Assembly (NCBI RefSeq): GCF_017349355.1
Contig: NZ_JAFMPM010000004.1
Location: 1-64,000, forward strand
Direction of reading: 5' to 3'
Source: Thiothrix fructosivorans
GTDB taxonomy: Bacteria > Pseudomonadota > Gammaproteobacteria > Thiotrichales > Thiotrichaceae
Length of the DNA stretch: 64,000 nt
In this document: positions 43,822 to 52,860 of the stretch, piece after piece
Position numbering within the stretch: the first letter of the stretch is position 1
Layout: each line of letters begins with the position of its first letter
The notes under the pieces: model-generated
Database searches by the model: none
What the model was told of the DNA's origin: nothing
The model's input: only the letters and a program-made list of their open reading frames with translations
Translations under genes and position numbers: made by a program

Positions 43822-43850
43822 TGTTATGTAAGTAAAGTTAATATATAATG
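43822..43850 (+). promoter_or_regulatory. kfrA promoter
   Basis: TTGTTA (43822-43827) and TATAAT (43845-43850) are separated by 17 bp. The region 43799-43840 holds repeated AAGTAAG/GTAAGT words, possible autoregulator sites. An AGGAG lies before the ATG at 43879. Confidence 0.6.
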
Positions 43851-43878
43851 CTTGGCAGACAAATCAGGAGTGATCCAC

Positions 43879-44895
43879 ATGAAGCAAGCCACCTACACTA
43901 ACGAACAGATCATCGAAGCAGGAATGCAATTGCTGGCAGATAAAAAACGGGTCACACCTTTTGCCATCCGCAACATTCTGGGAGGTGGCAATCCGGCTCG
44001 AATCAAAACCATCTGGGAAGAAAGCCAGCAAAATGCCCTAGAGGGGCAGGTGGTATCCCACCGGGTGGAATTGCCGACTGAATTTGCCGATGCACTGGAT
44101 GCCACCAAAGGCAGCTTGGATGAGCTGGCCAAACGCATGTATGGCAGGGCACAGGAAATTGCCGAGTCCCGTGTACGTGAAAGCATTTCAGCCGCCCGCA
44201 AGGCCAAGGAAACCGCTGAGGTCGAAGTGGCAGAAGCGATGGACACCGTTGAACAACTGGACAGCGAAAATGCCCGCTTACAGGAAGCAGTGGAACAACT
44301 TCAGGCAGAACTCAAACGGGTCAGTGCCGATAATTCCCGCTTGCAGGAACGGTTGACAACCATGACCGACAAGGCCGAGAAAGCCACTTTGGAGGCCAAA
44401 GATGAAAAAGCCCGTAATCGCGAACTGGAAAAACAGCTAACCGTCAACGAAACCCAAACCCGGATACTGGAAGGGCAGGTGAGGGAACACCAAACCACCA
44501 TCAGCACCTTGCAGGACAAGCTGGAGGCCGCCAGCCAGACGCACCAACAGCTTGAGCTGGAAAACACCACCCTGAAAGCCGACCTGAGAAACGCCGAAAG
44601 CACCCAACAGGCACTGAATGGGCAACTCACCGCCGCCCAACAACAGCAAGACAGCTTGAGAACCGCACGGGATCAGGCAAGGGCAGGGCAACAGGAAGTC
44701 CAGCAACAGCTTGCTATCCTCCAAACCCGGCTGGAGGATGCCGCCAGCAGGGAAGGGGAGCTGAAACAACGGCTGGAACAAAGCCAGCAGGCTGAAGAAC
44801 AGGCCAAGGCAACCGCAGCGGAACTGAAAGGCAGGCTGGCAGCCCTGACCCCCGACGGCACGGCGGAAAATAAACACGCACCCGGTGCGGCTTAA
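43879..44895 (+). CDS. kfrA: KfrA-like plasmid DNA-binding coiled-coil protein
   Basis: The start is ATG 43879 (MKQATYTNEQIIEAGMQLLA) with AGGAG upstream, giving 338 residues. The N-terminal 80 residues are the KfrA helix-turn-helix (PFAIRNILGGGNPARIKTIW). Residues 90-320 form one long coiled coil rich in Glu, Gln and Lys (LDSENARLQEAVEQLQAELK). KfrA is an autoregulator and segregation or stability factor of IncP and related plasmids. It supports plasmid origin for this part. No parA or parB is seen beside it. Confidence 0.87.
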   Translation: MKQATYTNEQIIEAGMQLLADKKRVTPFAIRNILGGGNPARIKTIWEESQQNALEGQVVSHRVELPTEFADALDATKGSLDELAKRMYGRAQEIAESRVRESISAARKAKETAEVEVAEAMDTVEQLDSENARLQEAVEQLQAELKRVSADNSRLQERLTTMTDKAEKATLEAKDEKARNRELEKQLTVNETQTRILEGQVREHQTTISTLQDKLEAASQTHQQLELENTTLKADLRNAESTQQALNGQLTAAQQQQDSLRTARDQARAGQQEVQQQLAILQTRLEDAASREGELKQRLEQSQQAEEQAKATAAELKGRLAALTPDGTAENKHAPGAA

Positions 44896-44898
44896 CCC

Positions 44899-44928
44899 GG
44901 CTACCCTGCCAACCGGGGCAGGGTAGCC
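44899..44928 (+). terminator. Perfect hairpin after kfrA
   Basis: GGCTACCCTGCC and GGCAGGGTAGCC form a perfect 12-bp stem around AACCGG, starting 4 bp after the kfrA stop. It lacks a T-tract, so it may end transcription weakly or protect the 3' end. Confidence 0.5.
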
Positions 44929-45135
44929 GCGCTCCGGGATACCCAAAAGGCTTGAAGCAGTCGGGTTGTAAGCGACAAATGAGCCGGTCACAAAGCGGAA
45001 ACGGTGCAACTGCGGGTCGTCAACCGCCTTGCGGTGCTGATTGCAAGCATTTACATTTAGTGACAGATAAAAAAGCGGCGGAACAGCTCAACACTGCCCG
45101 CCGAATATTGCTAATAGCGACTCATGAAAAGGTAT

Positions 45136-45585
45136 TTAGTTGCCCATCTTCACACCCAAGCCGTCGTCAATGTATTTCTGCAAGCGTGCGGTGCGGGTAT
45201 CGGTCAATTCCTTCAATACGCCGCTACGCAACATACCTTCCATGCTGCCCCAGCAGTTACCGCCGTCACAGGCAAACTGTGCTTCGACTTCGGCATCGCG
45301 GAAAGCGACCCAAGCTTTTTGGGCTTTTTTCAGTTGGGCAGGTATCTTTTCTTCATGCTTGTGTATGGACATCAATGCTTGCCACGTATCATTCAGCTTT
45401 TTGTCTGACGCAGCGTAATCATCCGCTGCACATTGGCTCAATTCGGCTTGGTTGCCATTCGGGTTGCACTTGAAGGCGGGTTCTGCCGTGCCAGCGCTCG
45501 CTGCGTTTTCTATTGCACCAGCGGTTGCCGCAGTCACAGAGAACAGCAGCAGGGTTGCGCCGATAACGGTGTTTAGGGTTCTCAT
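45136..45585 (-). CDS. LprI-type lysozyme inhibitor domain protein (DUF1311)
   Basis: This 149-residue protein has a signal peptide (cleaved near TAATAG, about residue 23). The LprI-type segment reads CNPNGNQAELSQCAADDYAA, then LKKAQKAWVAFRDAEVEAQF. Four Cys residues allow two disulfides. Such periplasmic proteins bind lysozyme or have unknown roles. It is next to another secreted protein gene, likely a separate unit. Confidence 0.75.
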   Translation of the reverse strand: MRTLNTVIGATLLLFSVTAATAGAIENAASAGTAEPAFKCNPNGNQAELSQCAADDYAASDKKLNDTWQALMSIHKHEEKIPAQLKKAQKAWVAFRDAEVEAQFACDGGNCWGSMEGMLRSGVLKELTDTRTARLQKYIDDGLGVKMGN

Positions 45586-45637
45586 TGGGGTATTCCTCGT
45601 GTGTGTGAGTTTACTGGACAGATTCGACCCACTACCT

Positions 45638-46393
45638 TTAGTAGACGGTGATATTCAATCCATACGGTTTCTTTTCAGCCACACCCTTTATTTGAGAAAT
45701 GTGGATCTCATAAGTTTTTTTCTCTGTTTTGAATTGGAAAGTATCCCTAACATCACCAATGCCGGGAATGGTTATCGCCGTATTTTTAATATCGTCGCTA
45801 TTACCAATCAACTCAGCAGTCATTGTCTGATTAGCACCTGTTTTAACAGTGTAGCAGTCAGTCTTGCCTTCAGCGGTTGTTCCCTCAACCACGGCTGCTA
45901 ACTCTCCTTTTTTAAACTGCACTGCTTTGCAGCCTTTTGTTACTGCTGCAACGGGGCTAGAGGGGATGCGTTTAAATTTCAAGGTGTTACCCGTGCCACC
46001 AATGATACTGAGTTCCAGATGCTCGGCATCGTTGTTGACAATGGCGTAATAGGTGGCATCAGACTGACCCTTCACCAGCAAGCAGGACTTAACTGCTGCG
46101 TCAAAAGACTTACAATGTGCCTGATATTCAAAGGTTTGGTCAGGCATGGCTTCGCCACTATGGCTTTCCAGAAACTGCTTGCCCTTGATGGTCAGTTTAT
46201 AAGTGGCATCTTGTTCAGACTGCCAATGCCCGGTCAGTTTACTGGTAACATCCGCCGAACTTTTGGCTGATTCTGGGGAGAAATACGCACCCACGGGCTT
46301 GTTGGGGTCAGCACTTGCCGCGTAAGCAGCAACATTGCCCAGCGTAACGGCAGCCAACAAAAAAGACGCGAGAAGTGTCGGGTAGGTTTTCAA
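45638..46393 (-). CDS. Secreted hypothetical protein
   Basis: This 251-residue protein has a clear signal peptide (LLASFLLAAVTLGNVAAYAA). The mature part is beta-rich (GHWQSEQDATYKLTIKGKQF, then HLELSIIGGTGNTLKFKRI) and resembles small lipocalin-like or META-type beta-barrels, but I do not recognise a family. Four Cys residues. It lies 52 bp upstream of the LprI-type gene on the same strand, so the two may be cotranscribed. Confidence 0.6.
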   Translation of the reverse strand: MKTYPTLLASFLLAAVTLGNVAAYAASADPNKPVGAYFSPESAKSSADVTSKLTGHWQSEQDATYKLTIKGKQFLESHSGEAMPDQTFEYQAHCKSFDAAVKSCLLVKGQSDATYYAIVNNDAEHLELSIIGGTGNTLKFKRIPSSPVAAVTKGCKAVQFKKGELAAVVEGTTAEGKTDCYTVKTGANQTMTAELIGNSDDIKNTAITIPGIGDVRDTFQFKTEKKTYEIHISQIKGVAEKKPYGLNITVY

Positions 46394-46597
46394 AATTCAA
46401 TTCCTTATGTATCTGGTAAATGGCTAGCAATTGTACAGTCGCATTGCTAGGTGGCAATCACCCGAATGACCCATTAACTACAACTAAAGTCGTAGTTTGC
46501 GGGGCTTTTTATGCCGCCTATCCCTAAAAAAATCGGCAATCTGTCATCTTGGGTGGCATAAACTTGTGCTAGATTAGCCAAGGCATAACGATACGGG

Positions 46598-47824
46598 GTG
46601 ACTGGCTTGCGGGTATTTGTCTGGTGGTGGTGTTTCCTGTTGGGTGGCCTTGCCCTGCCCGTGGTGGCTGACACCGCATCCCCAGTGATGCTGACATCAC
46701 ACAGCAGCAGCATATTGGCAGCCAAATCCAGCGCCTATCTGGAAGACCCCTGCCGCTGCCTAACACTGCAACAAATCCTTTCCCCCACCAATACTGCCCG
46801 TTTTATCCCCAACACCAACGACCGTCTGAACTTCGGGCGCACCCGTTCCGCGTGGTGGGTACATTTTTCCGTGATCAACCAGACTGGCGAAAAGTGGTAT
46901 CTGCGGCTGGATGCGCTACTGGGCGATGAGTTTGGCTTGTACCTATTTCCCTCCGCTAGCCCACAAGTGGGGAATGCCACGACTACTGCCCGCTACGCCA
47001 AACCGTTGGACGATTATCGGCGCAGGGCATGGTTGCTGGATTTGTCCAAGGGTGAAACCTTCGATGTTTATATGCGTGCCACCAACGGTGATGCCATCCT
47101 CCAGCTTCCCATCGAATTTTTGTCCACCAGCGCGATGCTGGAACGCAGCGATGCTGAACACCTGCGGCTGGGTAGCCTGTATGTCGCCATGTTCATGCTG
47201 GCGGTGTACCAACTGCTGATGTTTTTCAACTTGCGCGAAACCAGCTACCTTGTCTTCGCATTCAATATCCTGATGGTGATGGCGACCATCCACCGCACCA
47301 ACCCCGTCTTTGCCAGCCTCGCCTTTTTGGGCAATACCCATTCCTATTTCTTTACCACCCCCGCATTACTGGGCGATGCATCACTGCTGTGGTTCAGCCG
47401 CATTTTGCTGGACATTAAGCAGCATCTCCCCCGGCTGGACAGGCTCTATCAGGCACTGGCGTGGTTTTCCCTTGCCCTCATCGGTGTTATTGGAGGCATT
47501 CCGGGGGGAACTGTCCTGATTGTGTGGATTACCGCCGTAGTATTTTTTTTGAACTTAGGTGTCGGAGCGGTGTTGACGCAGCGGGGCAACAAGATTGCCA
47601 CGTATTTTTTCCTCAGCTATCTCGCTGCCCTCTTGTTGCAGATGGGGAATGGGTGGGCGCTCGCCTTCAATAACAACCGCTGGGACACTTCCCACGACCT
47701 GAGCATTGCCGTGGCGAATTTGATCCTGATGTTCTTGGTGTCATGGATTCAGATGTTGCGCGTCAGTGGCTTGCGGGAACGGATACAACATAGCGAAGCC
47801 GAACACAAGGTCAAGGATGGGTGA
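46598..47824 (+). CDS. 7TM-DISM sensor protein, truncated by a Tn3-family transposon
   Basis: A GTG start at 46598 gives a signal peptide (WWWCFLLGGLALPVVADT), a 7TMR-DISMED2-like periplasmic beta domain (FGRTRSAWWVHFSVINQTGE, then YLRLDALLGDEF) and seven membrane helices from about 195 to 390. The protein ends SGLRERIQHSEAEHKVKDG, where the last two codons and the stop come from the transposon end. Full 7TM-DISM proteins continue into a histidine kinase, GGDEF or other output domain, which is missing here. The remaining protein is membrane-bound but likely mute. Confidence 0.8.
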   Translation: MTGLRVFVWWWCFLLGGLALPVVADTASPVMLTSHSSSILAAKSSAYLEDPCRCLTLQQILSPTNTARFIPNTNDRLNFGRTRSAWWVHFSVINQTGEKWYLRLDALLGDEFGLYLFPSASPQVGNATTTARYAKPLDDYRRRAWLLDLSKGETFDVYMRATNGDAILQLPIEFLSTSAMLERSDAEHLRLGSLYVAMFMLAVYQLLMFFNLRETSYLVFAFNILMVMATIHRTNPVFASLAFLGNTHSYFFTTPALLGDASLLWFSRILLDIKQHLPRLDRLYQALAWFSLALIGVIGGIPGGTVLIVWITAVVFFLNLGVGAVLTQRGNKIATYFFLSYLAALLLQMGNGWALAFNNNRWDTSHDLSIAVANLILMFLVSWIQMLRVSGLRERIQHSEAEHKVKDG

Positions 47825-47904
47825 ACTTGCATAAACGACACCAAAGTCCCATAGGATTTTGCGCAAACCCATAGCCAGTAAGGTGTAGCGCCCACTTCCC
47901 ATTT

Positions 47905-50900
47905 TCAGCCCTGCCAGCCACCCGGTTTTTTGGGGACTGCCAAACCCACCGAATCGACCATGCGTTCATCCGAGAAATCGAATTCCCCATGCAGGTTAAA
48001 ATGCTTCCACGTCAGGGCAGACCCGTGGCGGATGGCGTCGAGCAGTTCTGCCTTCCGGGTTTCATCCTTTCCGGTAGCCAGCTCCCGTGACAGGTAAAGG
48101 TAGTTCCAGCATACCGCCGCGTTCTTGATCAGGCGGCGGCAACCCTCAGCAACCTCTTGGTCTTCCTTCTCGCCTTGGGTGAATGCCGGGTTGTTCCCGA
48201 AGGAGACGGCCTTGGAAAATTTGTTGGAACTTTCCCCCTTATTGAGCTGCTTCTCGATGGCTTGCCGGTATTGGCAATCGTCGTAGTATTTCAGGATGAA
48301 ACGGCTTTTTATGATTTTCCCAAACTCCTTCAACGCTTGGTACAACGGGTGCTGGTTGGAGTAGGAGTTCAGGCGTTTGAAGAGCTGGGAAGCGGTCGTC
48401 ACTTTCAAGCGGATGGTGGCGACAAAGCGCAGGATTTCATCCCACTGCGCTTCGATGAGGTGGGTGCGGATAGTGTGGTCTGGCAGCAGGACGTGGCCTT
48501 GGTCTTCATAATGCTTGCGGGGTTTGAAGGCATAGAGGTGCTGTTTCCCAAGCCCTTTGATCCGGGGCGCGAACTCAGGCCCCAGCAGGTACGTGACCGC
48601 AAAGATAACTTCCGAATACCCGTGTGTGTCGGTCGAATGGATGTCACTTTTGACCACATCATTGTGCATCAGCCCGTCGATCACATAGGCGGCCTCACGT
48701 TCGGAGGCGCTGATCACCATGGAATGCCACATCAGGTGGCGCATGTCGATGAAGGTTGCCACGCTGACCCCCTTGTCTTTCCCCAAATACTTGAACGAGT
48801 AGTTGGCGTTCAGGGAATCCACCGCTACCCCGAATTTTTGACCGTCGCTGGAGGTATGCAGGACACCGGGGCTGCTGCGGTAGATGTCCGGCAAGCCCAG
48901 CCGGTCAGTCAACTGTAGGATGCGGTCGTTCGCGGCCTGCACGTTTTGGAGCGAGAAATACCAGTTGACGGTGTTGTCCAGCTCACCCCCGTCGATCTGC
49001 TGGGAAATCTGTGCCAGCTTGTGGTGGCCAATGTCACAGCCGTAGCCGATGATACCGGCAAACAGGGTTTTCTTGGCAGGCCGGGTGCGCTGGTGCTTAA
49101 CCTGCCAATGCACGAACTCATCAAGGAACCCGCTGGCATGGCTTACCGTCGCCAGCATCTCAAGCATCGGGATGTATTTGCGTTCCGGGAAAAACTCCCC
49201 CAATGAGCGGGATTCGACTTCCCCCAGTTTGGGGGTGCTGACATGGATGCTGCCATTGGCACGTACTGTCAGGTACGGGTTGTTGCCTGATTTGAAGTTC
49301 TGGTTGGTTTGCTGGTAACGCCCATCCAGCTCTTGCCCCAGTGCTGCCAAGGTGGCACTGCAATCGGCGAAGCGGTCGAGCTGGGCGCGGTGCAGGTATT
49401 CGGCGCGGTTCGCCACCCAGTCGGCTTTGGGGATCAGGTATTCACCGAGGGAGCGGTATTTCTCCGAGTGGATGAGGTTTAATGCCCCGGACTTGATGGC
49501 TTGGGCGACCCCGACAAACAACAATGCCTTGTACAGCGAAATGCGGAACTTGCCGTCCGGGCCGGTCAGTGCGGCGCATTGTTCCGTGGACAGGAAGCCA
49601 GTGGGCGCACCCTTGTCAGGGTTGCCGTCACTTTTCTGGTAATGCCGCAGTGCTTCCCACAACGCCGGTTTGTTGCAGTCTGGCGCAAACTGTATCTGCC
49701 GCACGATGTCGGCGGCGCGGTGTTGCAGCTTGAGGGAATGGGCTTCCAGCCGGGTGAGGTAGTCTTGGCCTTGCTGGAGTTCCGCCACCTCTTGCTTGAA
49801 CCCGTCGATGTGCCTGTCGACCTGTGCAGGTGTGGCATCTTCCGTATCCAGTGCCGCACTGATCAGGGCAAGCTTCTGGTTGTCGCCCAATTGCCCGTCC
49901 GCCACGATTTGCCGGATGGCATCCAGCGCCCCGTGGACATTCTGGCGTAGCTGCTCAACAAGGGTGGCAAGGGATTGGCGGTGTTGCTCCCGCGCCTTGA
50001 AGTAGGTTTCCTTTTGGTCTTTCAATGCCGCATTAGTTGCTGCCTGCACCACACCCAGCAGCGTGTCGGTCAGGGTGTCATTGAGCTTGAAGGTCTGGTA
50101 CGCGATGAAGGCGATCAGGTGCAGGTAACAGTCATTATCGGAACGCTGCATGACTTGGGAAATCCGTGCCTTGATGATGGTGTAGGCATAGTGGCGGGTA
50201 TACCCGTAACCCAAGCCCAAGCGTTCCACTACCGGCTTAAGGTCAAGGTAAAGTGCCTGCAAGGTATCCATGTCAGCCAGATTGGCCTTGATTTTTGACG
50301 GCTGGGTGGACTGGTTGGCTTTCTTCAGCAACGTGAGGTGGTAGCGCCAACCATCCCCACCGCCATTATCCGGCCCCTTCTCCAGCAGGGCATCGAGTTG
50401 GTCACGCTGGGTTTTGTTGAGATGGTCGTTGACGGTTTTTAGGAGCAGCGCGTGGTGACGGTCGATGGCGGCGACCGTCAGGTCAGCCAGTACGTTGTAG
50501 CTGGGGAGCGCAACCTTCTCGCGGGTAAGCATTTGGATGCCTTCCAACAGCACCAGTTTGGGTCGGGACTGGACACGCACCAATGCCGCCATTTCGTTGG
50601 TGATGGCGGTTTTTGCCGTACCATCGAAGGGGCGGTAGCCGAAGTGTGCCAAGATTAGCCGTTGATGGCGGGCATACGTTTCCTTGCCGTAAGCACCAAT
50701 GGAAACCACTGCCGGGTTCACACCCATCTGGCTTGCGACATACGCAATATCCGTCTGACGGAATTGCCGGGCAAAGAACTTGTGCCGTGCCCTGAAATAC
50801 CCAACCACCACCAAGAAACAGACTTTGTTAGTGGGTGTCCGCAGGCTCAATAACGGTTCTTCCAGTGCCAATGACAAGGAGAAAAACCGTTTGCGTTCCG

Positions 50901-50970
50901 CGCTGTTGAACACGGGGGGTGATTCAAATGCCTCCTCTTCCAAACGGTTGAAGATTCTCATTCTTGCCAT
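47905..50970 (-). CDS. tnpA: Tn3-family transposase
   Basis: This protein is about 1021 residues from the ATG at 50970 (MARMRIFNRLEEEAFESPPV); a start farther upstream would run into the resolution region. N-terminal DUF4158 (RTPTNKVCFLVVVGYFRARH) is followed by the Tn3 DDE domain, with catalytic blocks FGVAVDSLNANYSFKYLG, KSDIHSTDTHGYSEVIFAVT and CWNYLYLSREL near the end. It cuts and joins the 41-bp ends for replicative transposition. Looks intact. Confidence 0.93.
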   Translation of the reverse strand: MARMRIFNRLEEEAFESPPVFNSAERKRFFSLSLALEEPLLSLRTPTNKVCFLVVVGYFRARHKFFARQFRQTDIAYVASQMGVNPAVVSIGAYGKETYARHQRLILAHFGYRPFDGTAKTAITNEMAALVRVQSRPKLVLLEGIQMLTREKVALPSYNVLADLTVAAIDRHHALLLKTVNDHLNKTQRDQLDALLEKGPDNGGGDGWRYHLTLLKKANQSTQPSKIKANLADMDTLQALYLDLKPVVERLGLGYGYTRHYAYTIIKARISQVMQRSDNDCYLHLIAFIAYQTFKLNDTLTDTLLGVVQAATNAALKDQKETYFKAREQHRQSLATLVEQLRQNVHGALDAIRQIVADGQLGDNQKLALISAALDTEDATPAQVDRHIDGFKQEVAELQQGQDYLTRLEAHSLKLQHRAADIVRQIQFAPDCNKPALWEALRHYQKSDGNPDKGAPTGFLSTEQCAALTGPDGKFRISLYKALLFVGVAQAIKSGALNLIHSEKYRSLGEYLIPKADWVANRAEYLHRAQLDRFADCSATLAALGQELDGRYQQTNQNFKSGNNPYLTVRANGSIHVSTPKLGEVESRSLGEFFPERKYIPMLEMLATVSHASGFLDEFVHWQVKHQRTRPAKKTLFAGIIGYGCDIGHHKLAQISQQIDGGELDNTVNWYFSLQNVQAANDRILQLTDRLGLPDIYRSSPGVLHTSSDGQKFGVAVDSLNANYSFKYLGKDKGVSVATFIDMRHLMWHSMVISASEREAAYVIDGLMHNDVVKSDIHSTDTHGYSEVIFAVTYLLGPEFAPRIKGLGKQHLYAFKPRKHYEDQGHVLLPDHTIRTHLIEAQWDEILRFVATIRLKVTTASQLFKRLNSYSNQHPLYQALKEFGKIIKSRFILKYYDDCQYRQAIEKQLNKGESSNKFSKAVSFGNNPAFTQGEKEDQEVAEGCRRLIKNAAVCWNYLYLSRELATGKDETRKAELLDAIRHGSALTWKHFNLHGEFDFSDERMVDSVGLAVPKKPGGWQG

Positions 50971-51006
50971 AGGGCGGACTCTCAAAAGGGGAAGTGGATA
51001 GGCGCA

Positions 51007-51148
51007 TGGTTCTTGGAAACGAAGGTTTTTGAGAAGGTCGCCCAGACCCACCGCATGGTACGTAAAACCAAGGCATTGGGGTTCTCAAAAACAATTCTTG
51101 AAATGCTATTCTCAATAGGTGAAGCTATCAACCAGTTTCAAGAACCTA
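51007..51148. promoter_or_regulatory. Likely res site between tnpA and tnpR
   Basis: GGTTCTTGGAAAC (51007) with GTTTCAAGAACC (51137-51148), and TTTTTGAGAA with TTCTCAAAAA (51082-51091), are inverted repeats in the 199 bp between the divergent genes. This is where Tn3 elements keep the three resolvase sites and both promoters. Subsites were not fully resolved. Confidence 0.6.
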
Positions 51149-51169
51149 TCCATCCAGAGGGGATGAGCC

Positions 51170-51727
51170 ATGCTGATCGGTTATGCCCGCGTTTCCACCC
51201 AAGACCAAAACCTTGGCCTACAAATTGCGGCACTGGAAGCTGCCGGTTGCCAGAAAATCTTTGATGACAAGATCAGCGGCAGCCGGGCAGAACGTCCCGG
51301 ACTGGACAAGATGCTGGAGATGCTACGTGAGGGGGATACCTTGGTGGTGTGGAAGCTCGACCGGCTGGGGCGCAGCGTCAAGCAACTGGTCGATATGGTC
51401 GGAGGTTTGCACAAGAAGGGTATCCAGTTTAAAAGCCTCACGGATGCCATCGACACTGGCACGCCATCAGGGCGTTTCTTTTTCCATGTCATGGCCAGTC
51501 TTTCCCAGATGGAACGTGAGCTGGCGGTGGAACGCACCCGTGCTGGGTTGGCGGCAGCACGCCAGCTTGGGCGTAAAGGGGGACGTAAACGCAAGATGAC
51601 CGCCAGCAAGGTTGAGTCGGCGAAAAAGCTGCTGGCTGGGGGGACACCGCCCAAAGATGTTGCCAAAAACCTTGGGGTATCTGTTCCCACGCTGTATCGC
51701 TGGGTTCCAGCTTCGGAAACCCCTTAA
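51170..51727 (+). CDS. tnpR: Serine resolvase of the Tn3-family transposon
   Basis: This 185-residue protein has the serine recombinase start MLIGYARVSTQDQN with catalytic Ser10, then VWKLDRLGRSVKQLVDMVGG and RTRAGLAAARQLGRKGG. The C-terminal HTH is GGTPPKDVAKNLGVSVPTLY. It resolves cointegrates at the adjacent res site. Intact. Confidence 0.93.
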   Translation: MLIGYARVSTQDQNLGLQIAALEAAGCQKIFDDKISGSRAERPGLDKMLEMLREGDTLVVWKLDRLGRSVKQLVDMVGGLHKKGIQFKSLTDAIDTGTPSGRFFFHVMASLSQMERELAVERTRAGLAAARQLGRKGGRKRKMTASKVESAKKLLAGGTPPKDVAKNLGVSVPTLYRWVPASETP

Positions 51728-51758
51728 CTGGCTTTATGTTCCGTTTTCTGAAGTAGCC
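51724..51758. repeat. Degenerate second Tn3-type end inside the transposon's right arm
   Basis: TTAACTGGCTTTATGTTCCG then TTTTCTGAAGTAGCC resembles the end of the miniature element at 52365-52576 (TTAACGTGCTTTGTTTTCCG, TTTTCTGAAGTGACCCC). It may be the decayed end of an older Tn3 element from which the resolvase part was acquired. Confidence 0.45.
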
Positions 51759-51822
51759 AATTAGATAGTCATCCCCGAAATCCTATGGGACTTTAGTGAC
51801 GTTTGTTTAAGTTCACCCAACA

Positions 51823-52364
51823 TCAAGACAGTTGCTCCACAAACGTTTCAATAAACGCAGTGATTTTGTCTTTAACCCGTGCAATCACGCCCTTGCGCTC
51901 CAAGATTTTCGGCTTGAAGGTCAAGGCTTCGACAATTTCCTCTTCACGCGGCAAGCGGTTGGCGAATACGTAAGTTTTGAGTATCTGTTCAAGCGCATCC
52001 GGTGCAACGTTTTCTTCGGCACACAAAGCGTCAAAGGCTTGTTGCTTGCGGGTATCCCAATACGCAGCAAACGCGCTATCCAGGTCGTCGGTAGGCTTGA
52101 GGGTTAGCAGATTCTCGTCAATGAAGGCTTCGATCAGTTAGCGCTTGCTACGGAGTTGCACGGAACCCGCTACAAGGTCGATGACGGCTTTACGGCGTTG
52201 TGCCTTGGTTCGGTCGTCTCGCCCTTAATTTTCGCAATCTCGCGCAACAGGTTGAGGATATACGCCACGTTGATCTCGTCGCGGTGCATCAGTGCCAGTT
52301 CAAAATCGATTTCATCGAGAACCGATACTCTGTCTTTGCGTTCGCGCTTTGTCTTGTCGTGTAA
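51823..52364 (-). pseudogene. hsdR: Type I restriction endonuclease HsdR, C-terminal remnant
   Basis: In successive frames the minus strand reads VLDEIDFELALMHRDEINVA, YILNLLREIAKIKGE, then RKAVIDLVAGSVQLRSKR, a stop, LIEAFIDENLL, and CAEENVAPDALEQILKTYVF to VEQLS. This is the C-terminal helicase-associated end of HsdR with one frameshift and one stop. The native stop (51823) lies 5 bp from the Tn3 end; the 5' side is cut by the miniature element. No hsdM or hsdS remains. Confidence 0.78.
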
Positions 52365-52576
52365 GGGGTCACTTCAGAAAACGGAAAATGAAGCACGCTA
52401 AGGAAAGGACTGTCAGGTTGAAACCTAAGATGTAGCCCGTACACCGTCAGATAATGCTGAAACAAGCCCTATTCTGACATATCTTGTGTTCTCTATCTGA
52501 CATCAGGTTAGGGTATGCCCCAACCGTACAGGTATCAACTTAACGTGCTTTGTTTTCCGTTTTCTGAAGTGACCCC
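52365..52576. mobile_element. Tn3-derived miniature inverted-repeat element (TIME), 212 bp
   Basis: The ends are about 38-bp inverted repeats (GGGGTCACTTCAGAAAACGG...AAGCACG.TAAG) ending in the Tn3 hallmark ACG(C)TAAG. There is no ORF inside. The interior has CGTCAGATAATG and TATCTGACAT words like a resolvase site. Flanks TGTAA and TGCTA are not an exact 5-bp duplication. Such elements move with a transposase supplied by a full Tn3 relative. Confidence 0.75.
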
Positions 52577-52860
52577 TGCTAGGACAAACCACTGCCACCA
52601 GTCCTGCTACCAGCAGGTCTGGTGTCCTCATGCCAAACGTCAGTGCGGAAAAAGTGCGTGCGTAGCTGGCACTTTTGGAGAGGTTAGGGATGTGTAAGGC
52701 GGAGTCCCACCGGGATGTAGCGATAGCGTAACCTGTAGCAGCCCGGCCTGTAAGGCAACCCGCCACCTTGTAAATTTATAATCCCGTGTTAGATTGGTAA
52801 GGAAAGTATCGGTATTGCATCCGTTTACACTCTGGAAACCTTGGACAACAGCCTTACGCC
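52577..52860. other. Gap before the ProQ/FinO gene
   Basis: No gene recognised. It contains short GC-rich palindromic stretches (for example around 52705-52770) and then an AT-rich tract (52775-52815) that may hold the promoter of the following gene. Nothing firm. Confidence 0.35.

Larger units (their letters stand above)
47819..51818. mobile_element. Tn3-family transposon, 4,000 bp
   Basis: The inverted repeats begin GGGTGAACTT and share AAAGTCCCATAGGATTT about 25 bp in, total about 41 bp with a few mismatches. The element holds tnpA (minus), tnpR (plus) and the region between them with inverted repeats for resolution; there are no passenger genes. The flanking 5-bp sequences AGGAT and AACAT do not match, so the expected target duplication is missing. 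Confidence 0.92.

Noticed and set aside
44952-45473. A 173-codon plus-strand frame opposite the LprI-type gene
   Set aside because: It overlaps a secreted protein gene with a clear signal peptide and has a composition typical of antisense frames.
51170-51727. Resolvase as a stand-alone invertase that might have caused the 20.9-kb inversion
   Set aside because: The inversion endpoints lie within IS1595 copies, not at resolvase-type sites, and homologous recombination between the IS copies explains them fully.
52503-52766. An 87-codon minus-strand frame over the miniature element and the next gap
   Set aside because: It crosses the right end of the Tn3-derived element and has no start signal or family resemblance I can name.
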